Of a stretch of 13,162 nt of DNA, positions 1 to 5,534 are shown piece by piece. The stretch is from the NCBI GenBank assembly GCA_945494195.1, contig CALYVJ010000016.1, positions 1 through 13,162 of the forward strand. Direction: 5' to 3'. A model generated the notes under the pieces. That model did no database searches. It was not told the DNA's origin and was given only the letters and a program-made list of their open reading frames with translations. The position numbers were made by a program, and so were the translations under genes. Each line of letters opens with the position of its first letter. The first letter of the stretch is position 1. This DNA is from an uncultured Selenomonas sp. (lineage in GTDB: Bacteria; Bacillota; Negativicutes; Selenomonadales; Selenomonadaceae).

Positions 1-48
1 GCCGGCGACTTACCTCGAATACGAACTGGGTACTACTCCCCTGCAAAC
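1..48 (-). ncRNA. Possible 5' part of a yybP-ykoY (Mn2+) riboswitch, cut by window edge
   Basis: Read on the minus strand, positions 41-31 give GGGGAGTAGTA. GGGGAGUAG is the hallmark first conserved segment of the yybP-ykoY manganese riboswitch. Just after it, TACC (about 32-29) can pair with GGTA further on, as expected for the hairpin that follows the motif. The second conserved segment (GUCAACAUACU-like) would fall left of position 1 and cannot be seen. A weak minus-strand promoter (TTGTGC at 106-101, then TAAAAA at 82-77) could start a transcript about 30 bases upstream. The regulated gene would lie outside the window, typically a Mn2+ exporter or TerC/UPF0016-type membrane protein. This rests on one short motif, so chance similarity is a real alternative. 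Confidence 0.27.
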
Positions 49-86
49 TGTAATTTCACAGCCCTTTTCTTTTTGTTTTTTAGGCA

Positions 87-115
87 TTGAAATTTTGCAG
101 GCACAAGTGTATAAT
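87..115 (+). promoter_or_regulatory. Strong sigma-A type promoter
   Basis: TTGAAA at 87-92 and a perfect TATAAT at 110-115 are separated by 17 bases, close to the housekeeping consensus. The predicted start is near 121-123. No gene starts for almost 300 bases downstream, and an intrinsic terminator comes first at 273-306, so this promoter most likely makes a short RNA or a terminating leader of ftsZ. Confidence 0.75.
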
Positions 116-121
116 CGGTAT

Positions 122-306
122 AAACGGTAGACCTATTGCTAGATGCGAAGATTAAGCTGGATGCGAAGTTAGGAAGTGTTTGGCGTGAAGCTTGACAGCT
201 TGAAGATTGTTCTGGCTTGTTTGGCGGTATTTCTCTTCAGCTGACTGTGGATAGACAGATGGAGAGGGGAGGCAGGATTGCTTATCGATAGGCAGTCCTG
301 TTTTTT
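122..306 (+). ncRNA. Candidate small RNA or attenuator leader upstream of ftsZ
   Basis: The segment lies between a near-consensus promoter (87-115) and a strong intrinsic terminator (273-306) and has no convincing ORF. The predicted transcript is about 185 nt. It contains a direct repeat GATGCGAAG (142-150 and 160-168), a small hairpin AAGCT/AGCTT near 188-201, and a CTGT/ACAG hairpin near 245-257. ATTGCT at 135-140 repeats the ATTGCT of the terminator's 5' arm (277-282). It can pair, with G-U pairs, to the 3' arm at 291-296 and could act as an anti-terminator. I tested a 6S-like closing of the 5' and 3' ends and found no long stem. It matches no RNA family I recognise. Both readings remain open: a stand-alone sRNA, or a conditional leader controlling ftsZ. 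Confidence 0.5.
273..306 (+). terminator. Intrinsic terminator of the ftsZ-upstream RNA
   Basis: CAGGATTGC at 273-281 pairs with GCAGTCCTG at 292-300 (9 pairs, one G-U). The stem continues inward by three further pairs (one G-U) to a 4-base loop TCGA at 285-288. Six T residues follow at 301-306. It lies about 110 bases before the ftsZ start. Confidence 0.8.
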
Positions 307-415
307 ATTTATTAGGGAAATAGGTATGATGCCTTTTCTTGCACGATAGGCAGGAATAGCCCCTGATTGTGGAGAATAATTATAAACGTATGTTGAAATG
401 AGAGGGGAATGTTCC

Positions 416-1558
416 ATGACAGCAGATGAAACATCAATCATAAAACCAAAAGTCAAAATCAAGGTGTTTGGCGTCGGTGGCGGCGGTAATAGCGTTCTTA
501 TGCGCATGGGACAGCACAATGATTTAGAAATCGAGCTCATTGCCATCAACACGGATGCCAAGCAGCTGCAGTTAGTAGATCAAGCTGGAGTTCGCTGTAT
601 TCAAATTGGTGAATCATTAACGCGTGGACGCGGAACCGGTGGAGATGCAGCACTGGGGGAAAAGGCGGCAAAGGCCGAGGAAAAGAAAATCAAAGATGCG
701 CTAAATGGTGCGGATCTTGTCTTTATCACAGCTGGTATGGGTGGTGGCACTGGTACAGGGGCTGCACCGGTGGTAGCCCGGATGGCGAAGGAAATGGGAA
801 TGTTGTCGGTCGGTGTCGTAACCGTGCCGTTCTCCTTTGAAGGAAGCCGCAAAAAGCGTACGGCGATGGAAGGTATCGTGAAGATGCAGTCTCAGATGGA
901 TGCGTTGATTGCGGTAGAGAATGACAACCTCATGAAGCTGCCGGAAAATCGCCGGATGACGTTGGTATCGGCTTTTGAAGCTGCGGATAAGGTGCTCAAG
1001 CAGGCTATCAGCTGCGTAGCGGAATTGATCCTTACCACTGGTGTTATCAATGTTGATTTCGCGGATGTTACGACAATCTTCCGTCAGAGTGACAGCAGTG
1101 ATGCGCTTTTGGGAATTGGCAGCAGCAGCCGCAGTGCTATGGATGCGGTGAAGGCCGCTGCCGAGAGCCCTCTTATCGAAAAGGGGCTCAAGGGGGCCCG
1201 CGGGGTTATCCTCAATCTTACTGGTGACAGCAGCCTGAGTCTCTACGATGTGGATGAGGCAACCCGCTACATCATGGATAATTCGGATGATGAAGTCAAT
1301 ATCATTTTGGGTACAGTCATCGATAACTCGATGGGCGACAAAGTTCAGGCGACGATTATTGCTACGGATTTTGTCGACAGTGTTGTGATGAAATCGCCAA
1401 CGGTGAAAGTTCCGGAGAGCAAGGTGAAAAGGGAGACTTTTTCCTTGGATACGCCAGCTTTTATGAGCAATCCGGCCTCCAAGACTGAGGAGAAGCCTTC
1501 CGGAGCATTCGCGATTCCGGCTTTTCGATTGACGGCGGATGACAAAGAAAAGAAATAA
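416..1558 (+). CDS. ftsZ: FtsZ-family tubulin-like GTPase, divergent
   Basis: The protein is FtsZ, the GTP-dependent tubulin homologue that polymerises into the division ring at mid-cell. The ATG at 416 is preferred because AGAGGGG (401-407) sits 8 bases ahead; an in-frame ATG at 398 lacks a site. The product is 380 residues, near normal size. The N-terminal glycine loop is at 21-24, the tubulin signature GGGTGTG at 109-115, and the catalytic T7 loop NVDFADV at 212-218 with both acidic residues, so GTP hydrolysis should be intact. Several normally invariant spots differ: the loop reads GGGGNSVLMRM rather than the usual GGGGNNAVNRM, and ENDNLM replaces PNDRLL. The linker after the GTPase fold is short. 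The tail has IPAF at 367-370 plus an upstream LDTPAF at 344-349. The gene stands alone between terminators, not in a visible dcw cluster, which fits a second FtsZ paralogue. Whether another ftsZ exists in the genome cannot be seen here. Confidence 0.9.
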   Translation: MTADETSIIKPKVKIKVFGVGGGGNSVLMRMGQHNDLEIELIAINTDAKQLQLVDQAGVRCIQIGESLTRGRGTGGDAALGEKAAKAEEKKIKDALNGADLVFITAGMGGGTGTGAAPVVARMAKEMGMLSVGVVTVPFSFEGSRKKRTAMEGIVKMQSQMDALIAVENDNLMKLPENRRMTLVSAFEAADKVLKQAISCVAELILTTGVINVDFADVTTIFRQSDSSDALLGIGSSSRSAMDAVKAAAESPLIEKGLKGARGVILNLTGDSSLSLYDVDEATRYIMDNSDDEVNIILGTVIDNSMGDKVQATIIATDFVDSVVMKSPTVKVPESKVKRETFSLDTPAFMSNPASKTEEKPSGAFAIPAFRLTADDKEKK

Positions 1559-1567
1559 TTATTGAGG

Positions 1568-1600
1568 GGAATTGCAGGGGGCTTCTGCAATTCCTTTTTT
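1568..1600 (+). terminator. Intrinsic terminator after ftsZ
   Basis: GGAATTGCAG (1568-1577) and CTGCAATTCC (1585-1594) form a perfect 10-base-pair stem with a 7-base loop, followed by six T residues. It begins 9 bases after the ftsZ stop and separates ftsZ from tcdA. Confidence 0.93.
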
Positions 1601-1624
1601 GCTCGTATCGATGTAGAAGACGAC

Positions 1625-1661
1625 TTTGCCTGTGGCAAAACCAGAACAACGGCGTTATAAT
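1625..1661 (+). promoter_or_regulatory. Putative tcdA promoter with palindrome over the -35 region
   Basis: A perfect TATAAT lies at 1656-1661, 34 bases before the tcdA start. The matching -35 position (about 1633-1638) has only a poor match to TTGACA. It is overlapped by a perfect palindrome, TTTGCC-TGT-GGCAAA (1625-1639). A palindrome at this place could be an operator for a repressor or activator. The -10 element is visible; the regulatory role is inferred. Confidence 0.45.
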
Positions 1662-1695
1662 TATAGTGTTTATTAGAGGACGAGAAAGGAATAAC

Positions 1696-2469
1696 GTGTT
1701 GAGTAATTTAGGTAGATTCTCCCGTACGGAACTTTTGCTGGGAGAAGAAGGGATGGAGAAACTGACGAACAGCACCGTGGCGATTTTTGGTGTTGGCGGC
1801 GTTGGTTCTTTTGTCGCTGAAGGGCTGGCCAGAGCCGGTGTTGGTCATTTGGTGTTGGTTGATAATGACCGGATTTGTTTGACTAATATTAACCGTCAGA
1901 TTCATGCTACGTCAAAGACGGTAGGGCAGGCAAAGACGCAGGTGATGAAAGAACGTATATTGGATATTAATCCCAAGGCGGTGGTGGATACCATTGAGGA
2001 GTTCTATCTGCCGGAAAATGCTGGTAATTTTTTCACGCAGCATTACGATTATGTAGTGGACGCTATTGATACGGTTACGGGGAAAATCAACCTGGTCCTG
2101 CAGTGCCGCGATCTTGGGATTCCGATTATCTGCAGCATGGGGGCTGGCAATAAGCTGGACCCGACTAAATTTGAGGTAACGGATATTTATAAAACCAGTG
2201 TGGATCCGCTGGCTCGTGTTATGCGCAAAAAAATGAAAGAAAATCGCGTAAAGAAGCTCAAGGTGGTTTACTCTAAGGAAAAACCGTTGGTGGTCAAGCA
2301 CGGTGGTTGTGGTGAACATTGTATCTGCCCGCCGGGGAGTGCCAATAATTGTGATAAGAAACGGGCGGTTCCTGGCAGCATTTCGTTTGTCCCGTCGGTG
2401 GTTGGTCTGATTATTGCCGGTGAGGTCGTACGAGATATAACTGGCGTCAAAACGGAGGTATCGGCATGA
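1696..2469 (+). CDS. tcdA: tRNA threonylcarbamoyladenosine dehydratase (TcdA/CsdL family)
   Basis: An E1-like ThiF/MoeB-superfamily enzyme. TcdA uses ATP to dehydrate t6A37 of ANN-decoding tRNAs into the cyclic ct6A form in the cytoplasm. The opening RFSRTELLLGEEG is typical of the family. The nucleotide loop GVGGVG is at 32-37, followed by the acidic LVLVDND strand and the conserved NINRQIHA segment. A cysteine-rich stretch with C205, C209, C211 and C219 precedes the conserved VPGSISFVPSVVGL end. The start is chosen at GTG 1696 because AAAGGA (1685-1690) is 5 bases upstream; the adjacent TTG at 1699 is an alternative, and a more upstream GTG at 1666 lacks a ribosome binding site. The length (257 residues) is normal for the family. 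Its stop overlaps the following gpsA-like gene, so the two are translationally coupled. I see no biochemical link between the two products. Confidence 0.9.
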   Translation: MLSNLGRFSRTELLLGEEGMEKLTNSTVAIFGVGGVGSFVAEGLARAGVGHLVLVDNDRICLTNINRQIHATSKTVGQAKTQVMKERILDINPKAVVDTIEEFYLPENAGNFFTQHYDYVVDAIDTVTGKINLVLQCRDLGIPIICSMGAGNKLDPTKFEVTDIYKTSVDPLARVMRKKMKENRVKKLKVVYSKEKPLVVKHGGCGEHCICPPGSANNCDKKRAVPGSISFVPSVVGLIIAGEVVRDITGVKTEVSA

Positions 2470-3431
2470 AGGTAACGATTTTAGGCTGCGGTCGCTGGGG
2501 ATCATTTCATGCATGGTATGCAGATTTTATCGGCCATGACGTGATGCTTTGGGGACGTGAGGGCTCCAGGCATTTGCAGGAATTAAAGGAAACGCGTGCG
2601 AATGAATATTTGGAGCTGCCGGAATCCGTTACGTTGACGGATGATTTGCAGGCAGCGGTGGATTATTCTGATGTCATCGTGATTTCCATCAGCAGCCAGC
2701 AGCTGCGCAGTTTTGGGGCGCAGTTGAAGGCACTAGGGAATCTGGCTGGCAAGCGCTTTGTCCTTTGCATGAAAGGTTTGGAAATTGGTACGGGCAAACG
2801 CCTGTCGGAGGTTTTTCATGAGTCCGTTGGCGCTGAGGTGCCGGTGGCTGTCTGGGTGGGACCTGGCCATGTGCAGGACTTTATCCGGAAGATTCCCAAC
2901 TGCATGGTCATTGCCTCGGATGACATGGATTTGACAAAAGAACTGGTGGATTCCTTTTCCAGTTCCCTTATCCGTTTTTATTATGGAGAAGATTTGCTGG
3001 GGACCGAAATTGGTGCCGCGGCGAAAAATGTCGTGGGGCTCGCGGCAGGCATGTTGGATGGCTTTGGTTATGGCAGCCTGAAGGGGGCCTTGATGGCTCG
3101 TGGTACTAGGGAACTGTCACGGCTTATTGAAAAAATGGGTGGAGATAAAATGACGATTTATGGTCTTTCCCATCTTGGCGATTATGAAGCGACGCTGTTT
3201 TCTCCCCATAGTAATAACCGCCGCTTTGGGGAAGACCTTATCCTTGGCAAACCCTTTGCGAAATTGGCGGAGGGAGTCTATACGGTGGAGGCTCTGATGG
3301 AGCTTTCGCAGAAGTATCAGGTGGAACTTCCCATTTCGGCGACGGTTTATGAAATTGTTCACCATCATAAGGACCCCAAAGAACAGTTGACCCAGTTATT
3401 TCTGCGGCAGACCAAATCAGAACAGGCTTGA
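2466..3431 (+). CDS. gpsA: GpsA-like NAD(P)-dependent glycerol-3-phosphate dehydrogenase, divergent
   Basis: The family reduces dihydroxyacetone phosphate to sn-glycerol 3-phosphate, the backbone for phospholipids. The Rossmann loop GCGRWG is at 7-12, an adenine-side segment VMLWGRE follows, and the probable catalytic lysine is K187 in GAAAKNVVGLAAG. A substrate-binding NNRRFG motif lies at 250-255. The length, 321 residues, is close to the usual 330-340. It is not a standard GpsA: the common GPSHAEE-type segment reads GPGHVQDF, SKGLE reads MKGLE, and the YGLSHLGDYEATLFSPHSNN region departs from the usual GLGDLxxTCxSxxSRN. It may be a paralogue with altered substrate or cofactor use, while a canonical gpsA sits elsewhere. 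The ATG at 2466 overlaps the tcdA stop in an ATGA arrangement. No terminator is visible after it; an AT-rich stretch leads to the carD promoters. Confidence 0.82.
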   Translation: MKVTILGCGRWGSFHAWYADFIGHDVMLWGREGSRHLQELKETRANEYLELPESVTLTDDLQAAVDYSDVIVISISSQQLRSFGAQLKALGNLAGKRFVLCMKGLEIGTGKRLSEVFHESVGAEVPVAVWVGPGHVQDFIRKIPNCMVIASDDMDLTKELVDSFSSSLIRFYYGEDLLGTEIGAAAKNVVGLAAGMLDGFGYGSLKGALMARGTRELSRLIEKMGGDKMTIYGLSHLGDYEATLFSPHSNNRRFGEDLILGKPFAKLAEGVYTVEALMELSQKYQVELPISATVYEIVHHHKDPKEQLTQLFLRQTKSEQA

Positions 3432-3488
3432 TTTTTTGTATTTTTATAATTAATTCCTTCAATTTATAATGTTTATGACATACATCCC

Positions 3489-3517
3489 TTGACGTGGCTA
3501 TATTTGTATGCTAAAAT
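3489..3517 (+). promoter_or_regulatory. Upstream promoter (P1) of carD
   Basis: TTGACG at 3489-3494 and TAAAAT at 3512-3517 are spaced by 17 bases. A TG one base before the -10 adds an extended -10 element. The predicted start is near 3524, about 93 bases before the carD start. Confidence 0.7.
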
Positions 3518-3530
3518 ACGAGATTTACTT

Positions 3531-3559
3531 TTGAAAAAATCTGAAAATAATGCTATAAT
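3531..3559 (+). promoter_or_regulatory. Downstream promoter (P2) of carD
   Basis: TTGAAA at 3531-3536 and a perfect TATAAT at 3554-3559 are spaced by 17 bases, with an extended -10 (TGC before TATAAT). This is the same hexamer pair and spacing as the promoter at 87-115. The predicted start is near 3566. With P1 it forms a tandem pair, suggesting high or buffered expression of carD. Confidence 0.8.
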
Positions 3560-3568
3560 ATAAAGGCA

Positions 3569-3587
3569 GGCAGCGCTGGAGGCTGCC
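3569..3587 (+). other. Hairpin at the 5' end of the carD leader
   Basis: GGCAGC (3569-3574) pairs with GCTGCC (3582-3587) around a 7-base loop. It sits within a few bases of the predicted P2 start and about 30 bases before the carD start codon, so the P2 transcript would begin with a stem-loop, an arrangement that often stabilises mRNA. There is no T-run, so it is not a terminator. Confidence 0.5.
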
Positions 3588-3616
3588 ACGTCATATTGAA
3601 TATAGGGGGTGTATGT

Positions 3617-4111
3617 TTGCTGCAGGTAGGAGACAAGGTAGTCTATCCGATGCATGGCGCCGGAGTGATTGCCGGAATCGAGAATTGTGAAGTTCTGGGT
3701 GAAGGAAAATCGTATTATGTTCTACAGATGCCGCTGGGGAATATGAAGGTGATGATTCCGACCGACAATGTGGATAACATTGGCTTGCGTGACGTCATCT
3801 CAAGTTCCCAGGTGGATGAGGTTCGGAATGTGCTTGAGGATAAGCCTGAACGGGCCTTGGGAAGCTGGAACAAGCGCTTCCATGAGAATCTTGACCGGAT
3901 GAAAAGTGGAGATATCTGTGATGTGGCTGCTGTTGCTCGCAACTTGATCTTGCAGGATCAGAGACGGAAGATTTCCTCTGGGGAACGCCGTTTATTGGAT
4001 CTTGCCAAACAAATCCTGGTCAGTGAATTAGTATACGCCTGTCATAAGACTCCGGAGGAAGTCGAAAGTTGGCTGGAAGATATTTTATCCCAGAATCGAT
4101 ACAAACATTGA
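3617..4111 (+). CDS. carD: CarD/CdnL-family RNA polymerase-binding transcription factor
   Basis: CarD-family proteins bind the RNA polymerase beta subunit through an N-terminal Tudor-like domain and contact the upstream edge of the promoter bubble, stabilising open complexes. The sequence opens with LQVGDKVVYPMHGAGVI, the signature of that domain (about residues 1-60), followed by an all-helical C-terminal domain ending near DLAKQILVSELVYACHKT. The TTG at 3617 is chosen because the purine-rich GGGGG (3605-3609) is 7 bases upstream and the product then starts where family members do. A longer reading from TTG 3596 has no ribosome binding site. The length of 164 residues is normal. The gene is monocistronic, with two promoters before it and a terminator after it. 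It lies at the head of the yacL-sigH region, a neighbourhood that may be common in Negativicutes (inference). Confidence 0.92.
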   Translation: MLQVGDKVVYPMHGAGVIAGIENCEVLGEGKSYYVLQMPLGNMKVMIPTDNVDNIGLRDVISSSQVDEVRNVLEDKPERALGSWNKRFHENLDRMKSGDICDVAAVARNLILQDQRRKISSGERRLLDLAKQILVSELVYACHKTPEEVESWLEDILSQNRYKH

Positions 4112-4127
4112 TTCTCGCCTGGAAAGG

Positions 4128-4157
4128 GGCTGTACCTATGGTACAGCCTTCTTTTTG
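4128..4157 (+). terminator. Intrinsic terminator after carD
   Basis: GGCTGTACC (4128-4136) and GGTACAGCC (4140-4148) form a perfect 9-base-pair stem with a 3-base loop, followed by a T-rich run (4149-4155). It isolates carD from the yacL operon. Confidence 0.93.
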
Positions 4158-4227
4158 TGCTTTTAGGCCTTAGACTGCCGCCTAGATTGGCATTTGGTTA
4201 AGAATCATTGGGATTGGTGCTGTTAGG

Positions 4228-4257
4228 TTGACAGTACAGGGATAAATTGTCTATACT
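4228..4257 (+). promoter_or_regulatory. Promoter of the yacL-ispD-ispF-cysS operon
   Basis: A perfect TTGACA at 4228-4233 is followed after 18 bases by TATACT at 4252-4257. The predicted start is near 4264, about 42 bases before the yacL start. No other convincing promoter or terminator is visible until that of sigH. Short inverted arms CAGTA (4232-4236) and TACTG (4254-4258) span the element, but they are too short to claim an operator. Confidence 0.7.
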
Positions 4258-4305
4258 GATTTTATAGTATCCATTAATATATAAGTAGGAAAGGAGGTGG
4301 AAAGC

Positions 4306-5454
4306 ATGCTGGATCGTGTATTGCGTTTTTTTATTACGCTGTTTATGGCAATCGCGGGTGGCGCACTCTTAAACCTGGCTTCACCGCTGTTGACCTCGTT
4401 CATCAGCACGGAGATTCTCCAGGCGGATATGGGATGGATAAAACTCACGGTGGCTGGTTTTGTATGTATCCTGCTCGGTGCAGTTCTGGGAGGAGCTATC
4501 GGTTTTATCTTGTCGTCGTATTTTATCCATAAGCTCAAACGTTTTTCTGCTAAGGTGGAAGTACAACTGAATAAGATGCCGACTCACGATGTAATTGCCG
4601 GTGCAGTGGGATTACTTCTCGGACTTATCTTTGCTAATCTTTTGGGCTATGCCTTTTCCAAAATTCCCGTTGTCGGCGAATATATCCCGGTCATATTCAG
4701 TATCGTATTTGGTTATCTTGGCATTACGATTATGATCCGCAAGCGCAAAGAACTGGTAGGGGCCTTTGATTTCATCCCGAAGTTTATGAAGGCTGTGGCC
4801 AAAAATCATGAACCGGAAAAAGAGGTTCCGGTGGAAACGGCACCTAAACTGGAGGGAAATACCCAGTATAAATTGCTGGATACCAGTGTTATCATCGATG
4901 GCCGCATCGCCGATATCTGTGATACGGGGTTCATCGAAGGAACATTGTTGATTCCGGTTTTTGTGCTGGAGGAATTGCAGCATATTGCAGATTCTTCCGA
5001 TGTTCTCAAACGCACGCGCGGACGCCGCGGATTGGATATCCTGCAGCGCATTCGTCAGGGAACCCGAGTACGGGTGGAAGTGACGAATGTGGATTTTGAG
5101 GATGTTGCCGAAGTAGATTCTAAGCTGGTTCGCCTGGGACAACAGGTCGGGGGCAAGATTATCACCAATGATTTTAATCTGAACAAGGTGGCGCAGTTGC
5201 GTGGTGTGGAAGTGCTCAATATCAATGAGCTTTCCAATGCGGTCAAACCCGTGGTTATTCCCGGAGAGAACATGCGCGTGACGGTGGTCAAATCGGGGAA
5301 AGAGCCAGGTCAGGGTGTTGCTTATCTTGACGATGGGACGATGATCGTCATCGAGGGTGGTCATCGCTTTATGAATGAGACGATTGATGTGGAAGTTACA
5401 TCGGCCTTGCAGACAGCAGCTGGTCGAATGATTTTTGCAAAACCCAAAAATTAA
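4306..5454 (+). CDS. yacL: Membrane-anchored PIN/TRAM-domain protein (YacL family)
   Basis: This is a predicted ribonuclease of the VapC-like PIN fold, tethered to the membrane; the cellular substrate of the YacL family is not established. Four hydrophobic segments occupy roughly residues 5-150 (near 5-29, 45-72, 91-112 and 125-143). The PIN domain follows with acidic residues in place: D192 in LLDTSVIIDGRI, E222/E223 in LEEL, D244 in RRGLDIL and D289 in TNDFNL. The last 65 or so residues form a TRAM domain, a nucleic-acid-binding barrel seen in RNA methylthiotransferases and methyltransferases. The ATG at 4306 is chosen because a perfect AGGAGG (4292-4297) lies 8 bases upstream; the GTG at 4297 would overlap that site. 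It is the first gene of the long operon. In Bacillus subtilis yacL also precedes ispD, but there it follows radA-disA, not carD. Confidence 0.93.
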   Translation: MLDRVLRFFITLFMAIAGGALLNLASPLLTSFISTEILQADMGWIKLTVAGFVCILLGAVLGGAIGFILSSYFIHKLKRFSAKVEVQLNKMPTHDVIAGAVGLLLGLIFANLLGYAFSKIPVVGEYIPVIFSIVFGYLGITIMIRKRKELVGAFDFIPKFMKAVAKNHEPEKEVPVETAPKLEGNTQYKLLDTSVIIDGRIADICDTGFIEGTLLIPVFVLEELQHIADSSDVLKRTRGRRGLDILQRIRQGTRVRVEVTNVDFEDVAEVDSKLVRLGQQVGGKIITNDFNLNKVAQLRGVEVLNINELSNAVKPVVIPGENMRVTVVKSGKEPGQGVAYLDDGTMIVIEGGHRFMNETIDVEVTSALQTAAGRMIFAKPKN

Positions 5455-5458
5455 AGCT

Positions 5459-5508
5459 ATAGCCTTCTCCTGTGATGCGTTTTGAACAACCCAATGGGAG
5501 AAGGCTAT
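5459..5508 (+). repeat. 12-bp inverted repeat between yacL and ispD
   Basis: ATAGCCTTCTCC (5459-5470) is perfectly complementary to GGAGAAGGCTAT (5497-5508), with a 26-base loop between. A partial third copy, GAGGCTAT, lies at 5511-5518 and could compete for the first arm. No T-run follows, so it is not a standard terminator. It starts 5 bases after the yacL stop and ends 14 bases before the ispD ribosome binding site. It could be an mRNA processing or stability element or an expression control point inside the operon. Confidence 0.6.
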
Positions 5509-5534
5509 CTGAGGCTATATTAGGAGTGATGGGA

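Noticed and set aside
2..130. Open frame on the + strand from the window edge (42 codons, ending TAG at 128-130)
   Set aside because: The peptide is Phe-rich and family-less and its end runs through the strong promoter at 87-115. It is more likely non-coding, though a gene tail cannot be fully excluded.
143..172. Possible leader peptide MRRLSWMRS in the ftsZ-upstream RNA
   Set aside because: No ribosome binding site is visible before the ATG and the peptide has no run of one regulatory amino acid, so there is no support for peptide-based attenuation.
122..306. Identification of the upstream RNA as 6S RNA
   Set aside because: The length fits, but the 5' and 3' portions do not form the long closing stem with a central bubble that defines 6S RNA.
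169..561. Minus-strand ORF of 130 codons across the ftsZ start
   Set aside because: It is antisense to the ftsZ GTPase region and the terminator, with a low-complexity Pro/Leu-rich product and no ribosome binding site.
1912..2514. Minus-strand ORF of 200 codons opposite tcdA
   Set aside because: Its product resembles no family, is rich in His/Arg/Ile as expected of an antisense frame, and lies wholly opposite well-supported tcdA.
3432..3488. Terminator after the gpsA-like gene
   Set aside because: The stretch is AT-rich with T-runs but no stem of useful length precedes them.
4232..4258. CAGTA/TACTG arms across the yacL promoter as an operator
   Set aside because: Five-base arms 17 bases apart are expected by chance and overlap the promoter hexamers.
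4612..5364. Minus-strand ORF of 250 codons opposite yacL
   Set aside because: Long but antisense to conserved PIN and TRAM motifs, with no ribosome binding site or promoter; it is a reading-frame shadow.
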